This document shows positions 1-7,959 of a stretch of 64,000 nucleotides of DNA, one piece after another. A program made the position numbers and the translations under genes. The DNA is from Fervidibacter canadensis. Its GTDB lineage: Bacteria; Armatimonadota; Fervidibacteria; Fervidibacterales; Fervidibacteraceae. The notes under the pieces were generated by a model, which saw only the letters and a list, made by a program, of their open reading frames with translations, was not told the DNA's origin and ran no database searches. Positions within the stretch are counted from its first letter, which is position 1; each line of letters starts with the position of its first letter. The stretch is taken from positions 248,001-312,000 of the forward strand of contig JBGOEJ010000001.1 of NCBI GenBank assembly GCA_041446545.1, read 5' to 3'.

Positions 1-504
1 GTCAGCGGCGGCGGGACAGGGAGTGTCACCTTGACTTTCACCAACGGTGCGGCATCGCCTCAGACCATCACCGTGGATTTCTCCAACATCCACCAACTGG
101 CGTCGGAAACAACAGTCGGAGCAACTTTCCAAGATGGCTTCCCACCGGGCGATTTGGAGAGTTTCTCCGTGGATGCACGAGGCGTCATTATCGCCAGCTT
201 CACCAACGGCGTCACCCGCCCCGTCGCACAAATCGCCATCGCTATGTTCACCAATCCCGAAGGCTTAGAACGGGTCGGCGACAACTTGTTCAATGTTTCG
301 GGCAACTCTGGCTCGCCCCGCTTTTTGCCCGCAGGGATTGGCGGAGCAGGGCGCGTTCAAGGAGGCGGGTTGGAGATGTCCAATGTGGACTTAGCCAGAG
401 AACTCACCCAAGTCCTCATCGCCCAGCGCTCCTTCCAAGCCGCCGCCCGCACCATCCTCGCCGCCGACGAACTCATTCAAGAAGCCCTGAACTTGCGGCG
501 ATAG
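1..504 (+). CDS. flgE: Flagellar hook protein FlgE, C-terminal part (5' truncated)
   Basis: The frame is open from base 1, so the gene enters from upstream; about 167 residues are visible. The C-terminus carries the hook/rod family signature: a beta-rich FlgE-like body, then 'VARPVAQIAIAMFTNPEGLER'-type text (here TRPVAQIAIAMFTNPEGLE), 'GLEMSNVDLARELTQVLIAQRSF' spread over the last 50 residues, and a coiled 'AAxTILAADELIQEALNLRR' end that packs in the hook core. It is known as the structural subunit of the hook outside the cell, exported by the flagellar gate encoded downstream. FlbD follows after 44 bp, as in many fla/che operons. FlgG or another hook-basal protein is the alternative, but FlgG and FlgF are found separately at 14-17 kb. 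Confidence 0.85.
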   Translation, partial: VSGGGTGSVTLTFTNGAASPQTITVDFSNIHQLASETTVGATFQDGFPPGDLESFSVDARGVIIASFTNGVTRPVAQIAIAMFTNPEGLERVGDNLFNVSGNSGSPRFLPAGIGGAGRVQGGGLEMSNVDLARELTQVLIAQRSFQAAARTILAADELIQEALNLRR

Positions 505-548
505 CGACGACAAAGGTAAGAGCCAATCCGAAAGGATGGCGGGAGCCT

Positions 549-770
549 ATGGTTTTGCTGCATCGCTTGGATGGAACGGCGTTTTACCTAAACGCTGAAC
601 TGGTGGAGACGGTGGAAGCGACACCAGACACGGTGATCGTCTTGAGCAACGGGCATCGCTACATCGTCCGTGAACCCGCCGAAGAAGTCATTGCCCGCAT
701 CCTCAGTTACCGTCGGTTGATCAACAACCCGCTCCCGCCGACGAACTTGGAAGGGCAAGGAGGCAGGTGA
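549..770 (+). CDS. flbD: FlbD/SwrD-family flagellar protein
   Basis: A 73-residue protein beginning with an LHRLDGTAFYLNAELVE-like block and containing a VIVLSNGHRYIV segment, both diagnostic for the small FlbD (SwrD) family that almost always sits between flgE and motA. The family is known to boost stator function and swarming in Bacillus; the mechanism is unclear. No membrane segment or signal peptide is seen. It ends 6 bp before motA, which supports co-transcription and a role with the stator. Start ATG at 549 lies 10-12 nt after a GGCGGGAG stretch. Confidence 0.85.
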   Translation: MVLLHRLDGTAFYLNAELVETVEATPDTVIVLSNGHRYIVREPAEEVIARILSYRRLINNPLPPTNLEGQGGR

Positions 771-776
771 TATCGG

Positions 777-1565
777 ATGGATTTGGCGACTGCTATCGGT
801 CTGGTTTTGGGTGTTGGAGCGTTGCTGGGCACGGCGCTCTTGGAGGGCACTCACCTTAGTGCCCTCATCAACATCCCCGCCCTCGTCTTGATCGTGGGCG
901 GCTCTGTCGGTGCGACGCTTACTTCCTTCAGCCTCAGCGATTTCTTGCGCCTGCCCGCCTTCCTGCGCGAGGCACTTTTTGCCCCACCCTTGCCCTTAGC
1001 GGAGCGAGTGCGCCAACTGGTGGACTTAGCCCAAAAAGCCCGAAGGGATGGCTTGTTGGCGTTAGAAGAAGATGCCCGCAGCCTTGACGACCCTTTCCTG
1101 CAAAAAGGCTTGCAATTGGTCGTGGATGGCACTGAGCCAGAAGTCGTCCATGCCGTTCTGGAAAGCGAACTGGCGGCATGGGAAGAACGGGAGAAGGTCG
1201 GTGAAGGGCTTTTCATGAGTTTGGGCGGCTACGCCCCGACGATGGGCATCATGGGCGCTGTGTTGGGCTTGATGCATGCGTTAGGGCAATCGGACGACCC
1301 CAAGAAGATGGCGCACGCCATCGCCGTCGCCTTCGTCGCAACCCTTTACGGCGTCGGCTTTGCGAACCTTATTTGCTTGCCTCTGGCAGGGAAACTCAAG
1401 GCGCGCTTGGCGGAACGGCGTGTCCTTTACGAGTTGACGATGGCGGGCATCTTGGCGATTCAAGCGGGTGAAAACCCTCGCTTGGTCGCCGAGAAGTTGT
1501 CCTCCTACTTGCCCCCCTCTGAGCGCTCAAAGATCACCGAACAACCTGTCGGTGCCGCCGCATGA
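777..1565 (+). CDS. motA: Flagellar motor stator protein MotA
   Basis: 262 residues, the usual MotA length. Four membrane segments are visible: residues about 3-22, 29-50, 150-172 and 180-203. The large cytoplasmic loop between TM2 and TM3 is charged and carries the region that meets FliG. The TM3 'APTMGIMGAVLGLMHAL' block and the TM4 'FVATLYGVGFANL' block are the conserved proton-channel signatures. With MotB it forms the ion-driven torque generator around the basal body. Start ATG 777 follows GGAGGCAGGTGA; it lies between flbD and motB in the same operon. Confidence 0.95.
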   Translation: MDLATAIGLVLGVGALLGTALLEGTHLSALINIPALVLIVGGSVGATLTSFSLSDFLRLPAFLREALFAPPLPLAERVRQLVDLAQKARRDGLLALEEDARSLDDPFLQKGLQLVVDGTEPEVVHAVLESELAAWEEREKVGEGLFMSLGGYAPTMGIMGAVLGLMHALGQSDDPKKMAHAIAVAFVATLYGVGFANLICLPLAGKLKARLAERRVLYELTMAGILAIQAGENPRLVAEKLSSYLPPSERSKITEQPVGAAA

Positions 1566-1601
1566 ACGCGGTGAAAAGTTCGGAAGGCAGGTGAGCAAGG
1601 G

Positions 1602-2426
1602 ATGGCGACAATGGCGAAGCGACGGGACGCAGAAGGTGAAGGGGGCGGCGGTCATGAGACCGCCGGCATGATGCGTTGGCTCATCACTTACGCCGACATG
1701 ATCACCTTGCTCTTGGCGCTGTTCATCATGCTCTACGCCATCAGCAACTTGGACATCCAACGGTTCAAGGCGCTGATGGAAGAGTTTCAAGCCCTGTTTG
1801 GCAGTGGCGAGGCGTTGATGCAAGGTGGACGAGGCATGTTGAAGTTCGGCGCCCCCGAAAGCCGTCGCCCCCTTGTCGTCCCCTTGCTCCCCGGCAAAAA
1901 GCCAGAGATGCATGACGAAGAGGAAGCAGTGGAGCGTTACATAGAGCGACAACACTTGGAAGGCAAAGTCTTGCTCCACCGAGAAGAGCGAGGTCTGGTC
2001 ATCAGCCTGCTGACGGACGGCATCTTTTTTGCCAAAGGAAGCGCCGCTTTGTCGCCCGAGGCTCAAAGAGTGCTTCGGGACATAGCGCCACTGATTATCC
2101 GTTCAGGGCGGTTCGTCCGCATAGAAGGGCACACTTGCGATTTGCCCATCCACACCCCTCGCTATCCCAGTAACTGGGAACTTTCCGTCGCCCGTGCCGT
2201 TGCGGTCGTCCGCTACCTCATTGCGTGCGGGGTGCCACCTCGGCGTCTTTCCGCCGTCGGCTACGGCGAGTTTTGCCCTCTTGTGCCGAACACCAGCGAA
2301 GAAAACCGACGGTTAAACCGACGGGTAGACCTTGTGCTTCTTTCGGAGTTAGGACGACGAGCCGAACCGACCTATCGCCCTGAACCGAACTCCCCGCAGC
2401 GGCAAAGCGGGAGTGATGGGCGATGA
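1602..2426 (+). CDS. motB: Flagellar motor stator protein MotB
   Basis: 274 residues: a short charged N-terminus, one membrane segment (about 26-45) holding the 'TYADMITLLLALFIML' signature, a plug/linker region, and a C-terminal OmpA-like peptidoglycan-binding domain (about 130-255) with the NWELSVARA and GYGEFCP blocks. Asp32 is the expected ion-carrying residue. It anchors the MotA ring to the wall. The next gene starts inside its stop codon (ATGA overlap at 2423), so the two are translationally coupled. The ORF start at 1602 has an AGGTGA sequence 9 nt upstream; a second ATG three codons later is possible. Confidence 0.95.
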   Translation: MATMAKRRDAEGEGGGGHETAGMMRWLITYADMITLLLALFIMLYAISNLDIQRFKALMEEFQALFGSGEALMQGGRGMLKFGAPESRRPLVVPLLPGKKPEMHDEEEAVERYIERQHLEGKVLLHREERGLVISLLTDGIFFAKGSAALSPEAQRVLRDIAPLIIRSGRFVRIEGHTCDLPIHTPRYPSNWELSVARAVAVVRYLIACGVPPRRLSAVGYGEFCPLVPNTSEENRRLNRRVDLVLLSELGRRAEPTYRPEPNSPQRQSGSDGR

Positions 2427-2716
2427 AGCGTCATTGGTGGAAAGGCGTTGCTTGGACGGTGGCGTTCCTTGCCGCAGCAGAAGCCCTTTGGTTGGCAGCG
2501 CGCTACCCAACGGGCTCAGATGCTCTCAGCCAAGATGTGCAGAAAGTGATTGAACGCCACCAGACGCGCTACATCGGCGACTTGACGACGCGGCAATTCC
2601 ATCGGAGTCGTTGCAAAGAGGCGGAAAACATTCCCCGCCTTTCGCGGGTTCTTTTTCCCTCGCGCAAAGCGGCATTGGAAATGGGCTTTACACCATGCCT
2701 ACATTGTCAACCTTGA
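2423..2716 (+). CDS. Small membrane-anchored protein with Ada-type metal-binding domain
   Basis: 97 residues. An N-terminal hydrophobic segment (about 8-27) is followed by a linker and a C-terminal domain (about 50-97) resembling the metal-binding domain of Ada: a QFHRSRC motif, a LFPSRKAALEMGFTPC block and a final C-x2-C, giving an H-x3-C ... C-x2-C ligand set. Such domains occur alone or fused to nucleases and are known to bind Zn. The ATG overlaps the motB stop by 4 nt, so expression with the stator is likely. No flagellar role is known for this domain; the anchor suggests it works at the membrane. Function is unknown. Confidence 0.7.
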   Translation: MKRHWWKGVAWTVAFLAAAEALWLAARYPTGSDALSQDVQKVIERHQTRYIGDLTTRQFHRSRCKEAENIPRLSRVLFPSRKAALEMGFTPCLHCQP

Positions 2717-2769
2717 CGGGACGAGGGACTTTGGGCGCAGGAGGGAACATGGAAGGAGGTGCGAAAGCG

Positions 2770-3312
2770 ATGGGACGATCAGGGCGCTTGCCCATTTTGC
2801 TGGTCGCTGCCGCCGCATTAGCCGCCGGTGCTGCTGCCGCAGGCATCAGCGCTTTGATGATGCGTCGCGTCGTTACGACATCACCTGAAAAGCAAAAGGT
2901 GGAAGTCGTGCCCATCACCTTCTTCTACTCCCTCGGTGAGCAAACGGTCAACCTGCGTGAACCGGGACGCTACTTGAAGGTCGGGATTGAACTGGAGGTG
3001 TTAGCCAAAGGGAGCGCCAATGCGGAACAGCATGTGCCCACCGTTAGTGGCAAGAGCGAAAGCGGCGAGGGCAAAGAGGATGCTCACGCGTCCTTGCCTC
3101 CGTTGGCATTGGCGACCAAAGCGGAGTTGGACGAAAAGCGGGTGAAGATTTTGGATGTCGTCATTGAAGAGTTGTCGGCATCGTCCTTCAAGGAGTTGCT
3201 GACACCGCAAGGGCGACGACAGTTGCGGGAGCGCCTTCGCACCGCCATCAACCGCATCTTGATCAGCGGCGAAGTCCAACAGGTTTATTTCACGACTTTC
3301 CTCGCCCAGTGA
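2770..3312 (+). CDS. fliL: Flagellar basal body-associated protein FliL
   Basis: 180 residues with one N-terminal membrane segment (about 7-28) and a C-terminal FliL domain containing 'YSLGEQTVNLREPGRYLKVGIELEV', where the family normally has the 'F.vNL.....yl...i.le' block, and a final 'VQQVYFTTFLAQ' end. FliL associates with the stator at the inner membrane and affects torque. The start at 2770 was chosen because GGAGGT (2755-2760) lies 9 nt upstream; an ATG at 2749 overlaps that site. An acidic, low-complexity stretch (about 85-105) interrupts the domain and looks like an insertion. Confidence 0.85.
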   Translation: MGRSGRLPILLVAAAALAAGAAAAGISALMMRRVVTTSPEKQKVEVVPITFFYSLGEQTVNLREPGRYLKVGIELEVLAKGSANAEQHVPTVSGKSESGEGKEDAHASLPPLALATKAELDEKRVKILDVVIEELSASSFKELLTPQGRRQLRERLRTAINRILISGEVQQVYFTTFLAQ

Positions 3313-3327
3313 TGGGAGGTGACAAAA

Positions 3328-4287
3328 ATGCTCTCCGACCTTAAGCCAGAAGAGTTGCAAATGTTGCTGATGCAAGTGCCTCAAAAGTCATCGGGGCGAC
3401 GACGGCTCCATCGTGCCATCCCCATCCGACCCTTTTCTTTGCCGACTTCCCTGACTCTCACACCCCGGCAGCGGGCGATAGTGCGTCAGTGGGCAGAGCA
3501 ATTCACTTACACCCTCCGCTATGCCCTGATTTCGTCCCTCCGCCTCCCTGTAGAGGTGAAGTGGCAAAGTGATGGCTTCGTTTTATTGTCCGACTTGCTC
3601 AAAGAATGGCAAGGCAATACCCTCGTCACCACCTTTGCCGCGCTGGGCGATTTGGGGGGTGACCATTTCTTCGCCCTCAGCCAAAACTTGGCGATGGTCG
3701 CCTTAGACAGATTACTGGGCGGACCTGGCAGCCCGCCTTCCCTTGCGCGTCCCTTGAGCCGCTTAGAGGTGAACTTGCTGATGAAATTTGCCGAATTAAT
3801 TGGGCGCACCTTCCTCAGCGTCCTGAATCCTGAAACGAGCGAGCCATCCCCCGTCCATGTCGCCCGTTTGACGACCTCATCTGAACAACTTAACCTTCCC
3901 ACCGACCACCAAAGCGTTTATGCCCTTCATTACGAACTTCGTCTGGGGACGCAAAGTGGGCGAATGTGGGTTTGTTTGCGTCCCGATGCTTTGAAAGGAT
4001 TGGAGCAACCGACGAAACACAGGCGAATGCCCTCCCCTGACGACCTTTCTCGCCATCCCTTAGGGTCTTTGCCCTTGACTTTCAGGGTGCGGTTGGGAAC
4101 GGGGCGCATGAGCCTTCGGGAATTGCGCCAACTGCAAGTAGGAGATGTCATCGTCTTAGAGGCGTTTAAGGGAACACCCGTCCAAATTTGCTTTGCCGAA
4201 CGAGTCCTTTGCCTTGCCCGCCCAGGCACCAAGGACGGTCAGTTTGCCGTCCAAATCCTTCCTTCCCAGCGAGGTGGCACGGAATGA
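3328..4287 (+). CDS. fliM: Flagellar motor switch protein FliM
   Basis: 319 residues. The middle CheC-like domain (about 40-215) includes the LGDLGGDHFFALSQNLAMV block and the 'LDRLLGGPG' turn; the C-terminal SpoA/FliN-like domain (about 230-315) has 'RVRLGTGRMSLRELRQLQVGDVI'. FliM forms the C-ring with FliG and FliN and receives CheY-P. The N-terminus reads MLSDLKPEELQMLL, only loosely like the CheY-binding LSQxEIDALL peptide. ATG 3328 is preferred over GTG 3319 because GGAGGT (3315-3320) lies 7 nt before it. It overlaps fliN by 4 nt. Confidence 0.9.
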   Translation: MLSDLKPEELQMLLMQVPQKSSGRRRLHRAIPIRPFSLPTSLTLTPRQRAIVRQWAEQFTYTLRYALISSLRLPVEVKWQSDGFVLLSDLLKEWQGNTLVTTFAALGDLGGDHFFALSQNLAMVALDRLLGGPGSPPSLARPLSRLEVNLLMKFAELIGRTFLSVLNPETSEPSPVHVARLTTSSEQLNLPTDHQSVYALHYELRLGTQSGRMWVCLRPDALKGLEQPTKHRRMPSPDDLSRHPLGSLPLTFRVRLGTGRMSLRELRQLQVGDVIVLEAFKGTPVQICFAERVLCLARPGTKDGQFAVQILPSQRGGTE

Positions 4288-4604
4288 GTGAGCAGCGACA
4301 AGAGGTTCGCCCCGTCGCTTTTCCTCCCTTGGAAAACGCAGAAGCCATCAGCCAAGAAGCCGCCATCCCTTGGGATTTGTTGGCTTCTTTAGAACTGCCC
4401 GTTCAGGTGGAACTGGGACGCGTGGAGGTGAGCCTGCAAGAGTTGCTGGAACTGACCCCCGGCAGCGTTTTGGAATTGGACAAAGCCATCGGTGAGCCTG
4501 TAGACATCTATGTCGCCGGTCGCCTTATCGCCAAAGGCGAAGTCGTTGTCGTCCTCGGCGAACGCCTCGGCGTTCGCATCACCGAACTGATCAAACCGAC
4601 TTAA
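4284..4604 (+). CDS. fliN: Flagellar motor switch protein FliN
   Basis: 106 residues, the usual length for a single SpoA-domain FliN. The core (about 30-104) shows 'LPVQVELGRVEVSLQELLELTPGSVLELDKAIGEPVDIYVAGRLIAKGEVVVV', matching the family's VEVELG..., GSVVELDK and A.GEVVVV blocks. It completes the C-ring under FliM and docks the export apparatus. The start ATG overlaps the fliM stop (ATGA at 4284-4287), with GAGGT 8 nt upstream. The following gene starts 28 bp later. Confidence 0.95.
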   Translation: MSEQRQEVRPVAFPPLENAEAISQEAAIPWDLLASLELPVQVELGRVEVSLQELLELTPGSVLELDKAIGEPVDIYVAGRLIAKGEVVVVLGERLGVRITELIKPT

Positions 4605-4631
4605 GGGCTTGGGAAAGGACGGTGAGCGGTC

Positions 4632-5681
4632 ATGACAGACTTGGCGTCGGTGTTTCGGGTCATCGTAAGTTGTGCCTTCGTTTGCGGGTTGGCTTGGGCG
4701 CTCGGTTGGACACTCCGCCGATGGCAACCTTTGAGCGGCAGCCCGAAACGCCGCCTGCGGTTGCTGGAAGTGCTCCCATTGGGCGGCGGCAAAAGCCTTG
4801 CCCTCGTCGCTTGTGACCATCGCCACTTCCTCCTCGCCCTCACACCCCAAAGCATCCAGTTGTTAACCGAAGTGACGGAAGGAGTGACTGGCGAATGGCG
4901 ATTGGCGACTGGCACAAATGGCAAAGAAGAACGATGCTCCCAACTTGCCGACCTGCCGACTGCCAACTTGCCCATCGTCTTCCTTCTGCTGCTCGTTTCC
5001 TTCTCTGTCGCGTTCACTCAATCGCCGACGGCGAACTGGCAAAGCCAGTTGAGCCTGACGAGGGAATCCGTGCAAATTTTGCTGGTGCTCACCCTCATCG
5101 CCTTAGCGCCCTTTTTGCTTTCCGTCATGACTTGCTTCACTCGCATCGTCATCGTCTTGAGTTTGCTGCGGATGGCGCTGGGCACACCGCAAACGCCGCC
5201 CAATCCCGTCCTCATTGGCATGGCGCTTTTCCTGACGCTCTTCGTGATGGCACCGACTTTGCAAGCAGCCTATGAAAACGGTTTGCGACCTTACCTGCAA
5301 GGCAAACTGAACACCGAGCAAGCCATCGCCGCCAGTTACCGTCCCTTCCAGCGGTTCATGCTCCGTCAAGTGCGGGAACAAGACATCGCTTTGTTCCTGC
5401 GCATCGCCCGTTTGCCCAACCCGAAAAGCCCTGAAGATGTCCCGCCTCCCATCCTCATTCCTGCCTTCATCCTCAGCGAGGTGAGGACGGGCTTTGAGAT
5501 CGGCTTCCTCCTTTCCGTGCCCTTCCTCGTCGTGGACATCGTTATCGCCAGCGTCTTGATGGGACTGGGCATGTTGATGGTGCCGCCCATGCTGATTTCC
5601 CTTCCCTTGAAGTTGTTGCTCTTTGTCTTGGCGGATGGTTGGCATTTGCTCCTGCGCGGTTTAGCCCTCAGTGTCCGTTGA
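4632..5681 (+). CDS. fliP: FliO-FliP fusion, flagellar export gate protein
   Basis: 349 residues. Residues 5-27 are a membrane segment and about 40-82 match the FliO cytoplasmic domain (RLRLLEVLPLGGGKSLALV). Residues about 113-349 are FliP, with its own signal-like segment (113-130), the 'MTCFTRIVIVLSLLRMALG' block, 'PNPVLIGMALFLTLFVM' and the C-terminal 'GMLMVPPMLISLPLKLLLFVLADGW'. FliP forms the core of the FliPQR gate; FliO is its assembly factor. In most bacteria they are separate. The linker (85-114) is encoded by two short-word repeats also found between genes. I see no good internal start for FliP: the in-frame GTG 4872, GTG 4884 and TTG 4968 lack a well-placed ribosome-binding site. 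Confidence 0.85.
   Translation: MTDLASVFRVIVSCAFVCGLAWALGWTLRRWQPLSGSPKRRLRLLEVLPLGGGKSLALVACDHRHFLLALTPQSIQLLTEVTEGVTGEWRLATGTNGKEERCSQLADLPTANLPIVFLLLLVSFSVAFTQSPTANWQSQLSLTRESVQILLVLTLIALAPFLLSVMTCFTRIVIVLSLLRMALGTPQTPPNPVLIGMALFLTLFVMAPTLQAAYENGLRPYLQGKLNTEQAIAASYRPFQRFMLRQVREQDIALFLRIARLPNPKSPEDVPPPILIPAFILSEVRTGFEIGFLLSVPFLVVDIVIASVLMGLGMLMVPPMLISLPLKLLLFVLADGWHLLLRGLALSVR
4884..4914 (+). repeat. Word repeat W1 inside fliOP
   Basis: The tract ACTGGCGAATGGCGATTGGC... repeats an ATTGGCG/ACTGGCG/AATGGCG word in tandem. It is in frame and encodes part of the FliO-FliP linker. The 12-mer GGCGACTGGCGA or its close form recurs at 5683-5744 and 17485-17531. Confidence 0.6.
4940..4974 (+). repeat. 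Word repeat W3 inside fliOP
   Basis: Tandem TTGCCGACC/TGCCGAC/TGCCAAC words (reverse complement TTGGCAGTCGGCAGG) directly after the W1 tract. Encodes residues about 104-114 of the fusion linker. Related tracts lie at 7930-7952, 15106-15138 and 50825-50873. Confidence 0.6.
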
Positions 5682-5682
5682 A

Positions 5683-5744
5683 CGGCGGCGACTGGCGAAT
5701 AGCCATTGGCGACTTAAAAAACGACCAGTCGCTATTCGCTGCCA
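5683..5744. repeat. W1 repeat pair forming an inverted repeat after fliP
   Basis: Starts 2 bp after the fliP stop. It holds GCGACTGGCGAATAGC and CATTGGCGAC, then an A6 run and the opposite-strand copy ACCAGTCGCTATTCGC. GCGAATAGC (5695-5703) and GCTATTCGC (5731-5739) are exact inverted repeats and could form an mRNA hairpin between fliP and fliQ. No U-run follows, so this is unlikely to be a terminator. Confidence 0.6.
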
Positions 5745-5763
5745 TGAAAAGGGGTGAAAAGCG

Positions 5764-6042
5764 ATGACGGCAACGATGGCAGTTGACTTGATGCGACAGG
5801 CGATGATAGTCGGGTTGACTTTGGCGTTGCCGCCGCTCTTGGCGGTGCTCCTCGTCGGTTTGGTCATCGGCATTTTGCAAGCGGCGACAGGCATTCAGGA
5901 ATTCACCCTCACCTTCGTCCCGAAGGTGCTGACGGTGCTGGCGATTGCGTTGCTTTTGGGGGCACTCGGTTTGTCGCTGGCGACGGAGTTTATGGCAAAG
6001 ATGCTCTCGCTCATCCCGCAAATTGCGGCAGGTGTCCGATGA
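5764..6042 (+). CDS. fliQ: Flagellar export gate protein FliQ
   Basis: 92 residues with two membrane hairpin segments (about 17-40 and 53-74), exactly the FliQ plan. The family core 'ALPPLLAVLLVGLVIGILQAATGIQEFTLTFVPK' is intact, including the polar 'QAATQIQE'-type turn that lines the gate. It forms a helical collar with FliP and FliR in the secretion channel. AGGGGTG lies 8 nt before the ATG. fliR begins in its stop codon. Confidence 0.95.
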   Translation: MTATMAVDLMRQAMIVGLTLALPPLLAVLLVGLVIGILQAATGIQEFTLTFVPKVLTVLAIALLLGALGLSLATEFMAKMLSLIPQIAAGVR

Positions 6043-6824
6043 TGGCGGTGCCGACGGAAGTTTGGCTGACGGAATGGGTGCGATGGCTGATGGCAACAGC
6101 GCGCTTTGGTGGGGCTTTGACATTGATGCCTGCCCTGTCGGTGCCGCAAGTTCCGAGTGTCTGTCGTGCCGTCGTCGCCTTCGGTGCGGCGTTAGCGGGC
6201 TTACCTTTCGTCCCACCCGTGACAACCGATGCACCTGTCTTGTTGCTCATTGTGCTCGTGAGAGAGACGGTTATCGGCATGCTCATCGGGATGGTCTTTG
6301 CGTCCTTCGTTTGGTTGTGGGAATGGGTCGGCGAATTGGCAGATTGGCAGGTGGGCTTTGGCTTTGCGGCGTTGGCTGACCCGATCATGGGCACGAGGGT
6401 CGCCATCATCGCCCGTATCGCCACGCTTTTAGCAGGCGTCTTGTTCTTCCGACTCGGTGGACATCACTTGCTTTTGCGGGCTGTCGCCGAAAGTTACCGA
6501 TGGCTGCCTGTCGGCAGCGACTTTGCCTTGCGACCGCAATTGGGTGAAATGTGGTGGGCGATGTTAGGAAGAGGCTTTTTCCTCGCTCTACCCTTCATCG
6601 TCCCGACTTTGGGCATTGTGTTGCTTTCCGATTTGGTGTTGGGTTTGATGGGACGGGCAGCACCGCAACTGGGTGTGCTGCTTTGGGGCATGCCCGCTCG
6701 CATCCTTGCCTGTTTGTTCGTCACGGCGATAGCGTTGACAGCGATGCCGAACCTTGCAGAACGCCTCTTGACCCACTTGACGACTTCTGTCCCAAGCCTT
6801 CTTATGACTTTGGCAGGTCGGTGA
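6039..6824 (+). CDS. fliR: Flagellar export gate protein FliR
   Basis: 261 residues with about six to eight hydrophobic segments. Family signatures include an early 'RFGGALTLMPALSVPQVPSVCRAVVAFGAAL' block, 'RETVIGMLIGMVFASFVWLWEWVGELADWQVGFGFA' with the family's G.....G......A, and the C-terminal 'LGLMGRAAPQLGVLLWGMPARI' region. It is one subunit per FliPQR gate. It overlaps fliQ (ATGA) and its own stop overlaps the flhB start by 1 nt (TGATG), so the gate genes are tightly coupled. Confidence 0.95.
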   Translation: MMAVPTEVWLTEWVRWLMATARFGGALTLMPALSVPQVPSVCRAVVAFGAALAGLPFVPPVTTDAPVLLLIVLVRETVIGMLIGMVFASFVWLWEWVGELADWQVGFGFAALADPIMGTRVAIIARIATLLAGVLFFRLGGHHLLLRAVAESYRWLPVGSDFALRPQLGEMWWAMLGRGFFLALPFIVPTLGIVLLSDLVLGLMGRAAPQLGVLLWGMPARILACLFVTAIALTAMPNLAERLLTHLTTSVPSLLMTLAGR

Positions 6825-7867
6825 TGAGCATGTTTTGGTCGGACAAGACGGAAGCGCCGACACCAAAACGGCGGGAAGATGCCCGAAGGCAAGGCATCGT
6901 CCCTCGCAGCGCCGAACTGACAGGGACGATCGTCCTGCTGAGTGGGGCGATGGTGGCGGGTTGGCTATTGCCGTCTTGGTATCGCAATTTGGGCGATGCT
7001 TTCTCGGCATTGTTGATGCATAGCGACTGGATGCCCCTTTGGAGAAAATGCTTTTTGCCTGCCCTCGTTTTCATCGCTGGCTTGATGGGCGTTTCTTTGC
7101 TCGTCGGTCTCTTGCAAACGCGCTTTTTGTTCACCCTTTACCCATTGCGTTGGGATTGGCAGAAAGTCAACCCTGCAGCGGGCATTCGGCGGATGCTTTC
7201 GGCGATGGCGTTGTGGGATGCCCTTCGGGCTTTTTTGAAAGCCACCCTTATCGGTTCCCTCGGCTTCATCACCTTGCGGGCAGGGATAGACAACATCCTC
7301 GGTGCTTCCAACCTTTCGGTTACCCAAAGCGTGGTGGCAATTGGCAATTTGGCGTGGCAAGTGCTTTGGCGCTGCTTATTGGCGTTGCTTTTGCTGGCAG
7401 TCATTGATTACGCCGTCCAATGGTGGCGGGTGGAGCGCCACCTTCGGATGACCCGACAAGAAGTCAAGGATGAACTCAAGCAGACGGAAGGCGACCCGAA
7501 CACGAAGGCAAGACTTCGGCGTAAGTATCGTCAACTGGTAATGCATCGGCAAATCCAACGAGTTCGGGAAGCGACGGTCGTCGTCACCAACCCAACCCAC
7601 CTCGCCGTTGCCTTGCGCTACCACCCGAAAGAGTTGCCCGCCCCGCAGGTCATCGCCAAAGGTTCTGACTGGCTGGCACAGCGCATCGTCCAAGAAGCCC
7701 AAAGGCACGGCGTTCCCATCATGCCCAATGCTCCACTGGCGCAAGCGCTGATGAAAGTGCCCATCGGCGCCCTCATCCCGCCCGAATTGTATCAAGCCGC
7801 CGCCGAAGTCCTTGCCCATGTCTTCCGAATTACGGGACGCACGCATGAGGTGTTGGGACAAGCATGA
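6824..7867 (+). CDS. flhB: Flagellar export switch protein FlhB
   Basis: 347 residues. It begins with the family's 'DKTEAPTPKRREDARRQG' signature, has four membrane segments to about residue 200, a charged linker, and the self-cleaving cytoplasmic domain with NPTH at 256-259. Cleavage between N and P is known to switch export from rod/hook to filament substrates. 'KVPIGALIPPELYQAAAEVLAHV' ends the FlhB-C domain. ATG 6824 was chosen because it starts at the fliR stop and gives the canonical N-terminus. Confidence 0.95.
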   Translation: MSMFWSDKTEAPTPKRREDARRQGIVPRSAELTGTIVLLSGAMVAGWLLPSWYRNLGDAFSALLMHSDWMPLWRKCFLPALVFIAGLMGVSLLVGLLQTRFLFTLYPLRWDWQKVNPAAGIRRMLSAMALWDALRAFLKATLIGSLGFITLRAGIDNILGASNLSVTQSVVAIGNLAWQVLWRCLLALLLLAVIDYAVQWWRVERHLRMTRQEVKDELKQTEGDPNTKARLRRKYRQLVMHRQIQRVREATVVVTNPTHLAVALRYHPKELPAPQVIAKGSDWLAQRIVQEAQRHGVPIMPNAPLAQALMKVPIGALIPPELYQAAAEVLAHVFRITGRTHEVLGQA

Positions 7868-7887
7868 CATCAAGCCCATGAAAGCGG

Positions 7888-7952
7888 AATGGGACAAGGG
7901 AGATGGGGCACGGGACGGTGGACAGCAAAGATGGGCAGGTGGGCAGGTCAGG
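7888..7952. repeat. W2 and W3 word repeats between flhB and flhA
   Basis: 7888-7918 is a GGGACA/GGGCACG/GGGACGG tract (family W2) and 7930-7952 is an ATGGGCAGG/TGGGCAGG tract (family W3). Both occupy the start of the 307-bp flhB-flhA gap, which I judge non-coding. Confidence 0.5.
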
Positions 7953-7959
7953 AAATTGT

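Noticed and set aside
4632..5681. Separate fliO and fliP genes with an overlap
   Set aside because: No ATG or GTG with a proper ribosome-binding site before the FliP part; the single frame is continuous.
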